Origin: Ignavibacteria bacterium
Lineage (GTDB): Bacteria > Bacteroidota > Ignavibacteria > Kapaibacteriales > UBA4661
Assembly: GCA_013298775.1 (NCBI GenBank)
Contig: JAAFIV010000011.1
Coordinates: forward strand, 1 to 64,000
Length of the DNA: 64,000 nt
Reading direction: 5' to 3'
A program made the position numbers and the translations under genes. The notes under the pieces were generated by a model. That model saw only the letters and a program-made list of their open reading frames with translations. It did not search any database and was not told the origin of the DNA. Positions 63,278 through 64,000 of this stretch are shown one piece after another (positions within the stretch are counted from its first letter, which is position 1; each line of letters starts with the position of its first letter).

Positions 63278-63524
63278 AACGATGAGGATACCCTAAAATA
63301 ACGTAGCAGTGAGGGTCTGACTTCTTCGTCAGGCTATCACTACTATTTGCCTTTGTACATGACAATACTTCTTTCATAGTGGCACAGACATTCTTGTCTG
63401 TGAGTATTAGTGTAAGTTTCAAGCGACAAACACAGGCAAGAATGCCTGTGCCACTGAAGCCTGATTTTACGAGCGTCTCAGAGGTTTTGTCGTGTACAAA
63501 GACTATTTGCTTCATTTCATACCA
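63278..63524. repeat. Repeat island with family B and family A elements
   Basis: Family B occurs at 63309-63340 (GTGAGGGTCTGACTTCTTCG...). Family A occurs as an inverted pair at 63378-63402 and 63431-63455. The right arm reads CACAGGCAAGAATGCCTGTG, with two linked changes that keep its palindrome. Outer arms with TTTGTACATGACAA (63353-63366) and TTGTCGTGTACAAAG (63487-63501) match the outer arms of the 49.3 kb island. Confidence 0.85.
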
Positions 63525-63561
63525 CAAAAAAGCCCTGCATTCACCGTGAATACAGGGCTTG
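63525..63561 (-). terminator. Rho-independent terminator after the DUF1573-like gene
   Basis: Arms AAGCCCTGCATTCAC and GTGAATACAGGGCTT pair almost fully. On the minus strand they are followed by six T residues (A residues at 63525-63530). Confidence 0.85.
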
Positions 63562-63601
63562 AGAGATTTTATTGCGTCATCTTTTATTCCACCATCAACA
63601 A

Positions 63602-64000
63602 TTACTGACCGCCACCAGTAGGAAGCATTGCTGGAGAGCTTGCTGGAGCGGGTGTTGGTGCGGGTTTGATGTCGCCATAGGCGCGAATTTCCAAGAGCGG
63701 ATAGACTTTATTGTCCGTCTTTGCCAGCACTGTACCGTAGAACGGACCTGCTTGCGCGGGACCAACCACTTTAATCGGAATATCTACTTCGCCGTTTGCT
63801 GGAATCGTAAACGGTGCTTTTTTACCGACGGTCAAACCGTTATTCACCGTGAATTCAAGCACTTTTACGGGTTCTTTACTGTTGTTTTTGATTTTCGCTG
63901 TTGTTGCCGATTCTTTGCCAATCCACAACGGATAGAAGCTGATAAATTGCGGGTCCACCGTCAAAAGGCGTTGGATGTTTGCTTTCAAGAACACGACTTT
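63602..64000 (-). CDS. DUF1573-like secreted protein, C-terminal part (cut by right edge)
   Basis: The visible 132 residues are the end of a protein whose start is beyond the window; the frame stays open to base 64000. It shows an immunoglobulin-like domain: VDPQFISFYPLWIGKES, then ATTAKIKNNSKEPVKVLEF and PFTIPANGEVDIPIKVVGP. This matches DUF1573/ASH-like repeats of Bacteroidota, in which the preceding KVVFLKANIQR joins two such domains. A Pro/Ala-rich tail (KPAPTPAPASSP) ends it. The protein is probably periplasmic or surface-located; no function is known. Confidence 0.7.
   Translation of the reverse strand, partial: KVVFLKANIQRLLTVDPQFISFYPLWIGKESATTAKIKNNSKEPVKVLEFTVNNGLTVGKKAPFTIPANGEVDIPIKVVGPAQAGPFYGTVLAKTDNKVYPLLEIRAYGDIKPAPTPAPASSPAMLPTGGGQ

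Noticed and set aside
1-64000. tRNA, rRNA or riboswitch genes
   Set aside because: The gaps were read for cloverleaf-like and conserved RNA sequence and nothing convincing was found; small RNAs cannot be excluded by eye.

Overview
This 64 kb window appears to come from a Gram-negative bacterium of the Bacteroidota/Chlorobiota/Kapabacteria group. Several secreted proteins end in a type IX secretion system (T9SS) type A sorting domain. A DUF4835/PorD-like T9SS accessory protein, an OmpA-family envelope protein, an LptF/G permease and an HME-RND efflux pump all imply an outer membrane. A rhodopsin proton pump, large TPR-adenylate cyclases and Reg_prop sensor kinases fit a free-living, possibly photoheterotrophic member of the group. 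The taxon is inferred from gene content only; no rRNA or tRNA gene was seen.

Layout. 1-2 kb: a sulfatase (cut by the left edge), a YHYH protein and a small T9SS cargo protein, all on the minus strand. 2.3-3.4 kb: a xanthorhodopsin-type proton pump with a small membrane protein and a terminator. 3.4-7.6 kb: an amino-acid permease, a membrane sensor kinase, and a PspA/YbjN-like pair. 7.9-11.2 kb: ybaB, recR, a RelE/HigB-like toxin with an HTH-less antitoxin-like partner, and an LptF/G permease. 11.5-16.1 kb: a CzcA/CzcB-type metal efflux pair. 16.2-20.6 kb: a di-heme oxidoreductase, a VanX-type dipeptidase, a T9SS beta-propeller-like protein and an SRPBCC protein. 20.7-40 kb: a 5,094-residue secreted mosaic protein bracketed by Rpn-type PD-(D/E)XK proteins, with two tandem Uma2-type proteins further upstream. 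40-49 kb: a double-OmpA protein with a 17-proline linker, a TerB-FHA-ABCG fusion transporter, a PD-(D/E)XK coiled-coil protein, a secreted helical protein and a DUF4332 protein. 49.5-59.8 kb: two TPR-adenylate cyclases alternate with two sensor kinases, all on the minus strand. 59.9-64 kb: the PorD-like protein, an outer-membrane barrel with helix-hairpin motifs, and a DUF1573-like protein cut by the right edge.

Three things stand out. First, the intergenic DNA carries several families of dispersed, palindromic REP/REPIN-like repeats. Some copies show compensatory base changes that preserve hairpins. They concentrate around the kinase/cyclase cluster and the efflux genes. Second, short in-frame tandem duplications (12-21 bp units) occur in unrelated genes, mostly in linkers and coiled coils. 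Third, signalling genes are abundant (three related sensor kinases, two adenylate cyclases), but no response regulator is encoded here. The best candidates for undescribed biology are the giant mosaic protein with its neighbouring nuclease-fold genes, the interleaved kinase/cyclase array, and the TerB-FHA-ABCG fusion.
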